A stretch of 64,000 bases of DNA from Gp6-AA40 sp963723495 (lineage in GTDB: Bacteria; Acidobacteriota; Vicinamibacteria; Vicinamibacterales; UBA2999): contig CAVRQR010000012.1 of assembly GCA_963723495.1 (NCBI GenBank), positions 1 through 64,000 on the forward strand, read 5' to 3'. A model generated the notes under the pieces. That model did no database searches, had not been told where the DNA came from, and was given only the letters and a program-made list of their open reading frames with translations. The position numbers were made by a program, and so were the translations under genes. Below are positions 10,651 through 20,004 of the stretch, one piece after another. Within the stretch, counting starts at the first letter, position 1. Each line of letters begins with the position of its first letter.

Positions 10651-11960
10651 CTACGCGGAGACCCCTTCGAGCTGGCCCGTGCTGTTGCCAAGCTTGTCGA
10701 CGCGCACGCCGAACTTGTCCATCAGCGACAGGTGCAGGTTGGCGAGCGGCTTTCCCTTCTGCATCACGTGGGTATCGCCGGGGAGGACGCCGCCGCCCGC
10801 CACCACGATCGGCACGTTCTGCGGGAGGTGGATGTTGCCGTCGCTCAGACCGGAGCCGTAGAGGATCACCGTGTGGTCGAGCAATGAGCCGTCGCCGTCC
10901 GGCGTTGATTCGAGCTTCTTGAGGAAGTGCGCCAGCAGCGACACCTGGTAGGTGTTGATGATCGTGATGTTCTCGAGGCGCGCCGTCACGTCCGGGTTGT
11001 GCGTCGTCGAGTGATGCGGCTCGTTCATGCCGATCTCCGGGAAGCGACGGCTGCTCAGTCTCGCGCTCCATCATGCAGCGTGGAGACGCGGGTCGTGTCG
11101 CTCTGGAACGCCAGCGCCATCAGGTCGAACATCAGCTTCGCGTGATCGCCATAGACCGGCGGCGCACCAGCCGGTGCTTCCATGGTCGGCGGCAGGGCGT
11201 CGCTGTCCTGTTCGGCCTTCTGGATGCGGCGCTCGACTTCACGTACCGCCTGCAGGTACTCCTGCACCTTCTGGCGGTCGCTGTTGCCAATGCGGCGCTC
11301 GAGATCGGCGACATCGGTCGTCACCGAGTCGAGAAGGCTGCGATTCGACTGGATGCGGGCGCGGCGTGCTTCAGGGGTCGTGCTCTCGGCGTCGCCAAAC
11401 AGTCGCTCGAAGACCTCGCGCGGGTTGGTCTCGGCGGGGAGTGGAGTCGTGGGCGTGCTGTAGGCGAGCGTGGTGAGGTAACCGCAGTTAGAAGCCTCGC
11501 AGTCGCCAACCATCGCCAGCGATTCGAGCCCGAGTTCCAGCGAGGGAAGCCTGTTGTCCTGGCCGATCTGCTGGGCGACGAGCTGGTCCATCGAGACGCC
11601 GGCATTGATGTTGGCGCCGCCGCGGGCGCGAACGTTGGTCAGGAACGCGCTGGCCGCGCCGGGATGGCCGATACCGGCATTGTCCAGGCCGCTCACCACC
11701 GTCATGTGCTTCTTGAACGGTGTCAGCGGCTGCAGGATCGGTGTCATCTCGAATCCGGCTCCAGTGGTTTTCGGAGTCCAGTTCTCCATGACCATGCCCA
11801 TCGGGACATACATCGCACTGAAGCGCATGATCGGTTTGGCTGCGCTCTTCCCGATCGCGGTGAACGCGGGGACCATGCCGTCCAGGAGCGGCAACGCGAG
11901 CGTCGTGCCGATCCCGCGCAGCAGTGTCCGGCGACTGATGGCTTTCCTCGTGATGAACAT
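10651..11960 (-). CDS. DUF1552 (HXXSHH) family exported protein, frame breaks near 11050
   Basis: About 435 residues. The ATG at 11960 overlaps the stop of the DUF1592 gene (TAATG). It has a Tat-like signal SRRTLLRGIGTTLALPLLDG. Family landmarks: MYVPMGMVMENWTP, TVVSGLDNAG, RIQSNRSLLDSV, EVERRIQKAE, KLMFDLMALAFQSDTTR, then after two indels at about 11055 and 11043 MNEPHHSTTHNPD and a C-terminal ILYGSGLSDGNIH. The motif that names the family (HxxSHH) reads HSTTHN here, unlike the paralogue at 36301-37626, which has HTASHH. The family is encoded next to DUF1592 cytochromes in Planctomycetes, Acidobacteria and relatives; its activity is unknown. Confidence 0.85.
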
Positions 11961-14543
11961 TACTCGGCTCCCTTCGACTGATACTGGAACGGCATGCTGT
12001 TGACGATTCCGAGGATGAGTGTCGACCAGCGGTTGTTGTTGGCCGCTGCCTGTGTCGTGATCTTGCGCAGTGCAGGACGGTCGTAGTACTCGACCGGACG
12101 ACCGATCGCGTAGACCATGAGCTTTTCAGAGACGGTCGTGACGAACTGATCGCGCCGCGACTGCAGCACCTGCTGCACGCCGGCGGGACCTTCGATCGTG
12201 GTGCCGTCGAGCAGCACCACCTTCGTGTCGATCGGCTTGCCACCCTCGTTCGAGCGCCAGTGGCCGATGCCGTCGTAGTTCTCCAGCGCGAATCCCCACG
12301 GGTCCATGCGCGCGTGGCAGTTGGCGCAGACGGCCACGCTGCGATGCTTCTCGAGCGCGGCGCGCCCGGTGAGCGGCGCGCCGTCATCGTCTTCAGGCTT
12401 GAGCGCCGGAACGTCCGGCGGCGGAGGCGGCACCGGTGCACCCAGGATGTTGTTCAGCACCCACTTGCCCCGGTTCACCGGCGACGTCCGGTTCGCCTGC
12501 GACGTAACCGTCAGGATGCTGCCGTGGCTGAGGATGCCCGTCCGGTTGGGCGGCATGGTGACGCGCCGGAACCGCGTGCCGGCGATGTTGGGGATACCGT
12601 AGTGCCTGGCCAGCCGCTCGTTGACGAAGGAGTAGTTGGCAGTCAGCAAGTCCGGGATGGGCCGATCCTCGCGAATCATGCTGTCGATCAGCCGCTCAGT
12701 CTCTTCCTTGAACGCGCAGCCGCAATTCACCGTCGAACTCGGGATAGACGTCCTCGACCGGCGCGACCGACTCGAGGTGGCGAAGCTCGAGCCACTGCGC
12801 GGAGAAGTTGTCCACCAGCGCCCGCGAACGCGGGTCAGCAAGCATCCGCCTCACCTGCTTCTCGAGCACAGCGGGCTCGTGCAACGTGCCCTTCTCCGCC
12901 AGCGTGAGCAGCTCGTCGTCAGGGATGCTGCTCCAGAGGAAGAACGACAGTCGCGACGCCAGGTCGATATCGCTCAACCGGACCACACCACCCGGGCCGG
13001 CCGCCTTCGACGGAGTCAGACTGGCCGCCGTCGCCGGAGCCGCCGGCGCCTGGAGCATCAAGTTGCGGGCCGCCCACGGGCAGCAATGAAGCCACGGGCT
13101 TCGGCGCGCTCGACGCGTCGGTATTCGCCGGGCACCCTGTAGAGGAAGTGGGGACTGGCGAGAATCCGCTCGATGCCTGCCTGGACGCAGCCGTCGAAGC
13201 CGCGCGAGAGGCCGGCGCGGCAGAACCGAAGGAGCGTCTGCACGTCACCGTCATTCACCGGTCGGCGGTAGGCACGTCGCGCAATGGACGAGAGAATCTT
13301 CGTCGCGCACGACTCGACATCGGCCTCCGTCGTGGGCCGGCAGATGAAGATCTTCTTGCGGCTCGCGCTCTCCTCGGACGACTTCGCGCCGAAGGGCCCG
13401 GCGATTTCCACGGTCTTGACGGCGATGTTGCCGCCGCGCTCTTCGTCGGGGTTGGCGCCCGCGGGCAAGACGAACGATTCGTCGGCATCCCACCGACGGG
13501 CCGGCATCGCCAGCGCGAGGACGTGAACACCGGCCGTCGCGAAGAAGCGGGCCTCGAGCGCACCGTCGCCGTCGAGCGAGTTCTTCTCGAAGTCGGGATC
13601 TCCAAGATCGTCCTGCGTGTACCCCTCGGCGGGCGGGGTGCCCTTGCGAACACCTGCCTCATCGAAGAGCTTCACGCGGACACCGTCGAGCCGTACATCA
13701 ATGGGCTGCGGGTGCCGGCCGAGACCGCGGATGTACTCGTTCTGCGTTCGCTTCAGGCGAAGCTGGACGGAGTATTCGCCATCGAGTGGGAAGGAATGCC
13801 GGATGGAGATACCACGCGCGCCGAACGGCAGGTCTTCGCTGATGCGATCCTTCTGCTTGAGCGTGCCGTCGATGCCATACAGCACCGGCGCCACCATCAT
13901 CGTCGAGTCGCCAACGGCCAGGCGGCTGACCTGCCGTCCGAGCGATATGTAGCGCTCGAGCAACATCGGCGACACCGTGAGCGCGCCTGCAATATTGTCG
14001 AAGCCGCCCGTCGCGTTCTCGATTGGCAGGAGCGATACGGGAATCTCGAGGCTCAGCAGATCGCGAACGGCGTTGACGTATTCGGTGCGATTCAGGCGGT
14101 GCGGGGCGACACGCCCGGCATTCGGCAGCGCCGCCGCGGCGCGGTCGAGTTCGGTCTCGAGCCACGTCGCCAGGCCCTTCGAGGCCGACGGCTCCGGTCG
14201 CGGCCGGCCCGTGGGTGGCATGTCGCCGGTGCGCAGCTTGTGGGCAACCTTCTCCCACACTTCCGGCGCCTGGCTCGGACGATCGATGTCGACGATGTCG
14301 AGCGCCAGCCCACCGGTCTTCAACTTCTCGTTGTGACACGAGACGCAGTAGCGATCGACCAGCGCTCGATTCGACAAAGTCGCCGGCTGTGCGGCGGCAG
14401 GCGCGCGGAACGGGTGCACGCTGTTGTCGCGCCTCCGGCTTCGCCTCGGCTTCCTGTAATCGTTCCGCGTGAACACTGAAGTAGCCTGCGCCGGCCAGCA
14501 CGACGGCCAGAGACGCCATACTGAATCTCGAGATGGTGGACAT
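11960..14543 (-). CDS. Planctomycete-type cytochrome, DUF1587/1592/1595/1588/1585 multidomain protein, three frame breaks
   Basis: About 860 residues. The ATG at 14543 follows GGAGGAACG and starts a signal peptide (MASLAVVLAGAGYFSVHA). The PSCyt1-type haem site is CVSCHNEKLKTGGLALD, with the methionine-bearing GDMPPTGRPRP after it. Then DUF1587 (HRLNRTEYVNAVRDLL), DUF1595 (RRAYRRPVNDGDV), DUF1592 (LASRLSFFLWSSIPDDELL), DUF1588 with a second haem site CANCHARMDPWGFALENYD, and DUF1585 near the end. The frame breaks at about 14455, 13060 and 12715. It is first in a minus-strand operon with DUF1552, ankyrin and two cytochromes c. The family is periplasmic, dihaem and probably redox-active; the substrate is unknown. 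Confidence 0.85.
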
Positions 14544-15304
14544 GCCCGCTCGTTCCTCCTCCGCAACGGCTTCGCACAACGCTTGGCTCCGTCATGAAGG
14601 TTTCGCTTGATGGCGCCATTGAGCAAGACCGGGACCATCTGTGTCGACGACGCGTCGATCGCTGGATTTCCTGAGAGAAACTCGCGTTTCTTGCGACCGT
14701 CGCGACGACGCTCTGCTGCCACGTCGCGCGGACTCGACATTCATGTCGATGAATGGAGGAATGCTGCGACATCAATGTTCGGCGCGAGGAAACGGAGGAG
14801 ACGGAGCGCGCGTGGCCGGGCCTCCGCAACGGAGGAAACGGATCGCCACGAAGACGCGAAGACGCTGAGAACGCACGGAGGTGCCATGCCGGTGCCGCGC
14901 TTCGCGCGGTCTTGATAGAGCGAGGCCGCACTCACAAGCCTCAATGGATCGGGAACGGATTGTGAGTGTGGCCCCGCTCTATCCAGAGAGGCCGGCCGAA
15001 TGGCCGGCCGCACCGGCATGGCGTCTTCTCCGTGTCTCCGTGTCTCCGCGGCGAACTGTGTCTCCGCCTTCTCCCCTGCAATGGACATTTGTGTAGATCG
15101 GGGATCGAAAACCCTGACGGAAGTGTCAGACCCGACAAGTCGTCCAGCGATCCCTTCAGCGATCTCGCGCAGCACACCCGCACAGAACGTGTGAGAAGTC
15201 AGTCAAAGAACTCGTGGCGTACGACTGAGCCCCGAGTTTGCATGGGCACACCGTAAGCCCCCGACGCGCTCGACGTCTGTCGCGCGCTCTCAACAAGGAG
15301 CAAG
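14544..15304. other. Divergent intergenic region between the cytochrome operon and the ABC transporter operon
   Basis: No gene recognised in 760 bases. It must hold both divergent promoters. The central part, 14835-15062, is a palindromic repeat element listed separately. The remainder (14560-14790 and 15063-15290) shows nothing I can interpret. Confidence 0.5.
14835..15062. repeat. Nested inverted-repeat element, copy 1
   Basis: Starts with GAAACGGATCGCCACGAAG (14835-14853), which is identical to 19829-19847. Inside are two nested inverted repeats: the outer arms 14883-14895 and 15010-15022 are perfect over 13 bases (GCCATGCCGGTGC), and the inner arms 14914-14937 and 14960-14983 match at 22 of 24. 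The outer arms extend to CACGGAG/CTCCGTG (about 14874 and 15028). The right side ends in GTCTCCGCGGCGA, also present in copy 2. Non-coding; it looks like a MITE or a REP-like element able to form a cruciform or RNA hairpin. Confidence 0.75.
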
Positions 15305-16501
15305 ATGACGAGAACCCTCGCCCATGCTGCCCTCGCCCTATTGCTCGCGCTCAGCACCTGGTCGTGTACGGCTCAGGCCGCTGACGTTGTCAGGATCGGA
15401 GCGCCGTTGGCGCTGACGGGCAGCCTGGCCGACGAGGGAAAGAAGCAGGCGCTTGCCTATGACCTCTGGCTCGCGCGCGTGAATGCTGCCGGCGGCATCG
15501 ACGTCGGCGAACGGAAGATGAAGGTGGAGCTGCTGACCTACGACTATCAGAGTGACGGCAAACGCGCGCAGCAACTCGCCGAGAAGCTCATCACCGACGA
15601 CAAGGTCCACGTTCTGACAGCGCCGTTCGGCTCAGGGCACACCAAGATCGTCGCCGGCGTCGCGGAACGCTACGGCATCCCGGTGATCGCGTCGGTCGCC
15701 TCATCGGAGTCGGTCTACGACCAGGGCTTCAAGAACCTCTTCGGAACGCTCGCGCCCAACTCGGGTCTCGTGGATGCGATGATCACGCTCTTCACCGCCG
15801 AGCAGCCGACCGTCAAGAAGATCGCGATCCTCGGCCGCGACGATGTGTTTCCGCGGGACATGGCGGAGACCCTGCGAACCCGCGCCGCAGCCGCCGGGCT
15901 GGAGGTCGTCTACCACGAGTTTTACTCGAACGGCACCATCGACCATTCGGCCGCTCTGTCGAAAATGAAGGGCCTCGCGCCCGATTGGATCTACATCACT
16001 GGCTACTCCCAGGATCTGATCCTCGCTCGCAAGCAGATGCACGACCTCGGGCTCACGGCACCGCTCGTGACGATGATCACCGGGCCCGCCTATCGCGAGT
16101 TCATCGAGGGTCTGGGTCCGCTCGCAGAAGGCGTCACGAGCGTGACGTGGTGGCATCACACGACGAACTACGAGTCAGACGATGTGTGGGGATCGACAAA
16201 AGCGTTCTACGAGGACTTCAAGTCGCGCGAGTCGGCCGACCCTGACTACATCCATGCCTCGTCGGCCGCAGCGCTCGTCGCCGTGCAGAAGGCGATCGAG
16301 AGCGCCGGCTCGCTCGAACCGGCCGGGATCAGCCAGGCGCTGCGGACGCTCAGCATCACCACGTTCTACGGCCCGATCGTCTTCGACGAACACGGGATGA
16401 ACGCCGCCCGCGACCTGCCGATCCTGCAGGTGCAGGGGCAGGCGGTGAAGGTGCTGTTTCCGGCATCAGTCGCCCAGGCCAAGCTGGCGGCCTTCAAGTA
16501 A
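15305..16501 (+). CDS. Branched-chain amino acid-type ABC transporter, substrate-binding protein
   Basis: 398 residues. The ATG follows AAGGAG. The signal peptide (ALALLLALSTWSCTAQA) contains a cysteine; whether it is a lipobox is unclear, and cleavage after AQA-A fits a soluble periplasmic protein. The mature protein opens IRGAPLALTGSLADEG-like (VRIGAPLALTGSLADEGKKQ), the type I periplasmic-binding-protein fold of LivJ/AmiC, with LNAAGGIDVGERKMKVEL, PVIASVASSESVYDQG and YITGYSQDLILARKQM further on. First of five genes in tandem forming a whole HAAT-family importer. Relatives bind branched-chain amino acids, urea or aromatic acids; the sequence does not tell me which. Confidence 0.88.
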   Translation: MTRTLAHAALALLLALSTWSCTAQAADVVRIGAPLALTGSLADEGKKQALAYDLWLARVNAAGGIDVGERKMKVELLTYDYQSDGKRAQQLAEKLITDDKVHVLTAPFGSGHTKIVAGVAERYGIPVIASVASSESVYDQGFKNLFGTLAPNSGLVDAMITLFTAEQPTVKKIAILGRDDVFPRDMAETLRTRAAAAGLEVVYHEFYSNGTIDHSAALSKMKGLAPDWIYITGYSQDLILARKQMHDLGLTAPLVTMITGPAYREFIEGLGPLAEGVTSVTWWHHTTNYESDDVWGSTKAFYEDFKSRESADPDYIHASSAAALVAVQKAIESAGSLEPAGISQALRTLSITTFYGPIVFDEHGMNAARDLPILQVQGQAVKVLFPASVAQAKLAAFK

Positions 16502-16522
16502 GCCTCCTACGGCGGACACGGC

Positions 16523-17383
16523 ATGGACGTCCTTCAGATCCTCGTGAACGGCCTGATGCTGGGCGCGCTGTACGCGTGCATCGCAGTCGGCTTCTCGCTC
16601 GTGTGGGGCGTGCTCAACGTCATCAACATGCTCCACGGCTCGTTCATCATCCTGGGCGGGTACCTCGCATTCTTCGCGTGGCGCGACCTGGGCCTCCACC
16701 CGCTGTTGTCGCTCGTCGGCATTGCCGCGCTGCTGTTCGCGCTTGGTTGGACACTGCAGTTCGGCCTGATCAATCGGATCGTTGCCCGGCCGGTGCTGAC
16801 GACACTCACGCTCACGTTCGGCCTCGACATGATCGTCTACAACTTCATGACGCTGGCATTCACAGCCACTCCGCGCCGTGTCGCGCTCGACATGGGCATC
16901 GTGCGGGCCTTTGATGTGGTCGTGCCGATCGATCGGATCCTGGCCATGGCGCTGGCGCTCGCGTTGACCGGATTGCTCTACCTTCTGCTGCGCTCCTCGA
17001 CGCTCGGCCGCGCGATCGTCGCCGTCCGGATGGATCGCGACGCTGCTGCGCTCATGGGCATCCGCGTGGATCGCATCTACGCGGTCACCTTCGGCATCGG
17101 CGCGCTGATGGCCGGCGCCTGCGGCAGCCTGATGGCGGTCGTCTACCCGGTCACCACGATGATGGCCGACCAGTTTCTCGGCAAGGCCTTCGTCGTGTGT
17201 GTCATCGGTGGACTCGGCAGCGTGCCGGGTGCACTGGCGGGCGGGCTCGCCCTCGGCCTGATTGAAAGCGTATCGGGCCACATGGTGGGCCCGCAGCACG
17301 CGATGACGATCGGATTCTCACTGATGCTCATCCTGCTGATGACCCGGCCAACCGGTCTGCTCGGAACCCAGGGATACGAATGA
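16523..17383 (+). CDS. livH: Branched-chain amino acid-type ABC transporter permease, LivH class
   Basis: 286 residues, ATG 21 bases after the binding-protein gene. About eight membrane helices. Family landmarks: LQILVNGLMLGALYACIAVG at the start, GVLNVINMLHGSFIILGGY, the coupling region STLGRAIVAVRMDRDAAALM-G (equivalent to the EAA loop that touches the ATPase), and VIGGLGSVPGALAGGLALG near the C-terminus. It forms the inner-membrane channel with the LivM-type partner, whose start overlaps its stop (ATGA at 17380). Confidence 0.92.
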   Translation: MDVLQILVNGLMLGALYACIAVGFSLVWGVLNVINMLHGSFIILGGYLAFFAWRDLGLHPLLSLVGIAALLFALGWTLQFGLINRIVARPVLTTLTLTFGLDMIVYNFMTLAFTATPRRVALDMGIVRAFDVVVPIDRILAMALALALTGLLYLLLRSSTLGRAIVAVRMDRDAAALMGIRVDRIYAVTFGIGALMAGACGSLMAVVYPVTTMMADQFLGKAFVVCVIGGLGSVPGALAGGLALGLIESVSGHMVGPQHAMTIGFSLMLILLMTRPTGLLGTQGYE

Positions 17384-18341
17384 GGCGCGGGCTCACCGTT
17401 TTCATCGTCTTCACCGCACTGATGGCTGCGGCGCCGTTCGTGGCCGACAACTACGTCGTTCGGTTGTGCACCTTCCTCTGCATGTACTCGGCACTGGCGC
17501 TGTCGTGGAACGTGATCGGCGGCTACGCCGGCTACCCGTCGTTCTCCACCGCCGGCTTTTTCGGTCTCGGCGCCTATGCCGGCGCCCTGATGCAGAACAG
17601 CGGCGTCGCGCCGATGTGGTCGTGGCTCGCGGCCACGCGTGATCGTCGCGGTCTTTGCCGCCTGCGCTGGGCCGGGCGATTCTGAAGATGAAGGGGCACT
17701 ACTTCGCGATCGGCTCGCTCGCGATCGTCGAAGTGCTCCGGCTGGTCGCGTCGTCGTGGGCATCGCTGACCGGCGGCGGCGATGGGTTGAACGTCCACAT
17801 TGTCGAGGGCGGCCCCGACTACATCGGGCGCGTCTTCCTGTTCTCGATGATGGCGATGATGATCGTCACCTTCATCGTGACGATTCTGGTCGATCGCACT
17901 CGCCTGGGCTTCGGACTCCGTTGCATCAAGCAGAACGAAGATGCCGCCGACATGGTCGGGATCGACGTCAGGTCCTACAAGACGGCGGCGTTCGCGCTGT
18001 CAGCCATGTTCTGCGGGACGATCGGCGCGATTTACGCCTCGTGGGTCGCCTACATCGACCCCTCCGATGCGTTCAGCATTCTGCTCAGCCTGAAGGTCCC
18101 GGTCATGACGTTGCTCGGCGGACCCGGCACCGTTCTCGGGCCCGTCATCGGCGCGTGGATCTTCGTCGTCCTCGAAGAGATGATCTGGGCGCAGTTCCTC
18201 GAACTCAATCGCGCGATCCTCGGCTGCGTGATCGTCCTCCTCATCTTCACGTTGCCAGGCGGACTGCTGGGCCTGCAGATGCCTGCCTGGAACTGGCGGG
18301 CCATGGTCGGCCTGCGTGGCCGTGTGCCGGAGGCGCGATGA
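17380..18341 (+). CDS. livM: Branched-chain amino acid-type ABC transporter permease, LivM class, indels near 17640-17665
   Basis: About 320 residues. The ATG at 17380 overlaps the LivH stop. The first part (YSALALSWNVIGGYAGYPSF, STAGFFGLGAYAGAL) and the second part (GHYFAIGSLAIVEVLRLVAS, ALSAMFCGTIGAIYASWV, LGGPGTVLGPVIGAWIFVVL) are both typical LivM. Between them two compensating single-base errors at about 17637 and 17665 throw the frame; the intended reading is VIVAVFAA followed by LGRAILKMKG. The stop at 18341 overlaps the next ATG. Most likely an assembly error, because the rest of the operon is intact. Confidence 0.88.
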
Positions 18342-19096
18342 GCGCCGCTGTTCTCGAAGTCGACAGTCTCTCGCGTGCGTTCGGCGGTGTGCAGGCAGTT
18401 GACGGCGTCAGCTTCACCCTTCGCGCTGGCGAGATCGTCGGACTGATTGGCCCTAACGGGGCGGGCAAGACGACGCTCGTCAACCTGGTGACGGGCGTTG
18501 TCGCGCCGGGCGCCGGAACGATCCGATTCGAGGGGCGCGACGTCACGCGCCAGCGGCCGTGGCAAGCCGCGCGCAGCGGGCTCGCACGGACATTCCAGGT
18601 CGTGCAGCCGTTCCCAGAGATGACCGTCCTGGAGAACGTTGCCGCCGGAGCACTGTTCGCCGGCCACGCCGCGAACCGTGCTGACGCAGAGGCCGCGGCG
18701 CGCGAGCACCTGGCCTTCGTCGGCCTCGTCTACGAAGCGCATCGACCCGCTGCTTCGCTGCCGCTACCCGGCCGAAAGCGCCTCGAGCTTGCGAAGAGCC
18801 TGGCGATGAAGCCGAAGGTGCTCCTGCTCGACGAGGTCAATGCGGGACTGAACACCGGTGAGATCGAGCACGCGCTCACGCTCATGCGCGCAATCGCCGA
18901 ACGCGGCATCACGATTCTCATCATCGAGCACTTGATGAAAGTCGTGTTGACGTTGAGCCAGCGAATCCTGGTCCTGCACCACGGCAAGTTGATCAGCCAG
19001 GGCGATCCGCAGCAAGTCATCAACGATCCGGCGGTCGTCGAGGCGTATCTCGGCAGCAAGTTCGTGGAACGGCAGAAACGGGTGGCCCATGGCTGA
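18338..19096 (+). CDS. livG: Branched-chain amino acid-type ABC transporter ATP-binding protein, LivG class
   Basis: 252 residues. The ATG at 18338 overlaps the LivM stop. Walker A GPNGAGKTT, Q-loop region TFQVVQPFPEMTVLEN, Walker B KVLLLDEVNAGL and switch His in IIIEHLMK. The signature motif is not LSGGQ but LPLPGRKRLELAKS, a variant seen in part of the LivG family. Insertion after the Q-loop and the C-terminal DPAVVEAYLGSK are LivG hallmarks. It pairs with the LivF-type ATPase to drive import. Confidence 0.92.
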   Translation: MSAAVLEVDSLSRAFGGVQAVDGVSFTLRAGEIVGLIGPNGAGKTTLVNLVTGVVAPGAGTIRFEGRDVTRQRPWQAARSGLARTFQVVQPFPEMTVLENVAAGALFAGHAANRADAEAAAREHLAFVGLVYEAHRPAASLPLPGRKRLELAKSLAMKPKVLLLDEVNAGLNTGEIEHALTLMRAIAERGITILIIEHLMKVVLTLSQRILVLHHGKLISQGDPQQVINDPAVVEAYLGSKFVERQKRVAHG

Positions 19097-19808
19097 GGCA
19101 CTGCTTCGGGTCGAGAACCTCTGCGCCGGCTACGGCGAGGTGCAGGTGCTGTGGGGCGCCGATCTGGCCGTCGAGCGTGGGAGCATCGTCTGCCTCGTGG
19201 GATCGAACGGCGCCGGGAAGTCCACGCTGCTCCGTACGATCTCTGGTCTGGTTCGGCCGACTGCCGGGCGCATCTGTCTGGGCAATCGCGACCTCGCCGG
19301 CGCGACGCCGGACGAAATCCTTCTTGCGGGCATCGCCCATGTGCCCGAAGGACGACGGCTGTTCAAGGGAATGACCGTTCGGGACAATCTGCTTCTTGGT
19401 GCGTACCTGCGGCATGAGCCGAAGATCGATCTCGAACGCGATCTCGACAAGATCTACACGATGTTTCCGATCCTCGGCGAACGGCGGCATCAGGATGCGA
19501 CGACCCTGTCAGGTGGTGAACAGCAGATGTGTGCGATCGGCCGTGGCCTGATGGCGCGACCGCGGCTGCTGATGATCGACGAGATGTCACTGGGCCTGGC
19601 GCCGCGGGTCGTCGAACGGATCGCAGAGGTCCTGCGGGAGATCAATCGCTCCGGCCTGACCATCCTGCTCGTCGAGCAGGACGTGCTGACCGCCTTCGAG
19701 CTGGCCGATCACGCCTACGTCGTCGAGACCGGGCGCATCTCCATCGAGGGCGCGCCAACGGCACTCGCAGACGATCCCAGGATTCGGCAGGCCTACCTCG
19801 GGATGTGA
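19089..19808 (+). CDS. livF: Branched-chain amino acid-type ABC transporter ATP-binding protein, LivF class
   Basis: 239 residues, overlapping LivG by eight bases. Walker A GSNGAGKSTLL, AHVPEGRRLFKGMTVRDNL (LivF-typical), signature LSGGEQQMCAIGRGLM, Walker B LLMIDEMSLGLAP and switch His replaced by Gln in LLVEQDV, as is normal for LivF. The C-terminus DDPRIRQAYLGM is the family end. Last gene of the operon; a palindromic element follows at once. Confidence 0.93.
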   Translation: MAEALLRVENLCAGYGEVQVLWGADLAVERGSIVCLVGSNGAGKSTLLRTISGLVRPTAGRICLGNRDLAGATPDEILLAGIAHVPEGRRLFKGMTVRDNLLLGAYLRHEPKIDLERDLDKIYTMFPILGERRHQDATTLSGGEQQMCAIGRGLMARPRLLMIDEMSLGLAPRVVERIAEVLREINRSGLTILLVEQDVLTAFELADHAYVVETGRISIEGAPTALADDPRIRQAYLGM

Positions 19809-19811
19809 GGC

Positions 19812-19975
19812 AACGGAGGACCGCGAAGGAAACGGATCGCCACGAAGGCACGAAGACACGGAGCGGTAGACATTTCCGGGTGGCGGTGGGTCGACGGCCT
19901 TTGGCCGTCGCGTTGCGCGGCCCACCGCCCGAGGAATGAACTCCGCGCCTTCGCGTCTCCGCGGCGATCGTGACT
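19812..19975. repeat. Palindromic intergenic element, copy 2, after livF
   Basis: Shares GAAACGGATCGCCACGAAG (19829-19847) and GCGTCTCCGCGGCGA (19953-19967) with the element at 14835-15062. The left flank is built of roughly seven-base steps (CACGAAG, GCACGAA, GACACGG). The centre differs from copy 1. The two copies bracket the five-gene ABC operon. Confidence 0.75.
19882..19929. terminator. Strong hairpin, likely bidirectional terminator
   Basis: Two-part stem: GGCGGTGGG (19882-19890) pairs with CCCACCGCC (19921-19929), and inside it CGACGGCC (19892-19899), TTT loop, GGCCGTCG (19903-19910). No T-run follows. It lies between convergent genes ending at 19808 and 20005. Confidence 0.5.
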
Positions 19976-20004
19976 CCGTAATCCGCGACCGACGTTAGCC
20001 GGGA

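Noticed and set aside
13148..14479. 443-residue open frame on plus
   Set aside because: Antisense to the DUF1592 gene, no ribosome site or family.
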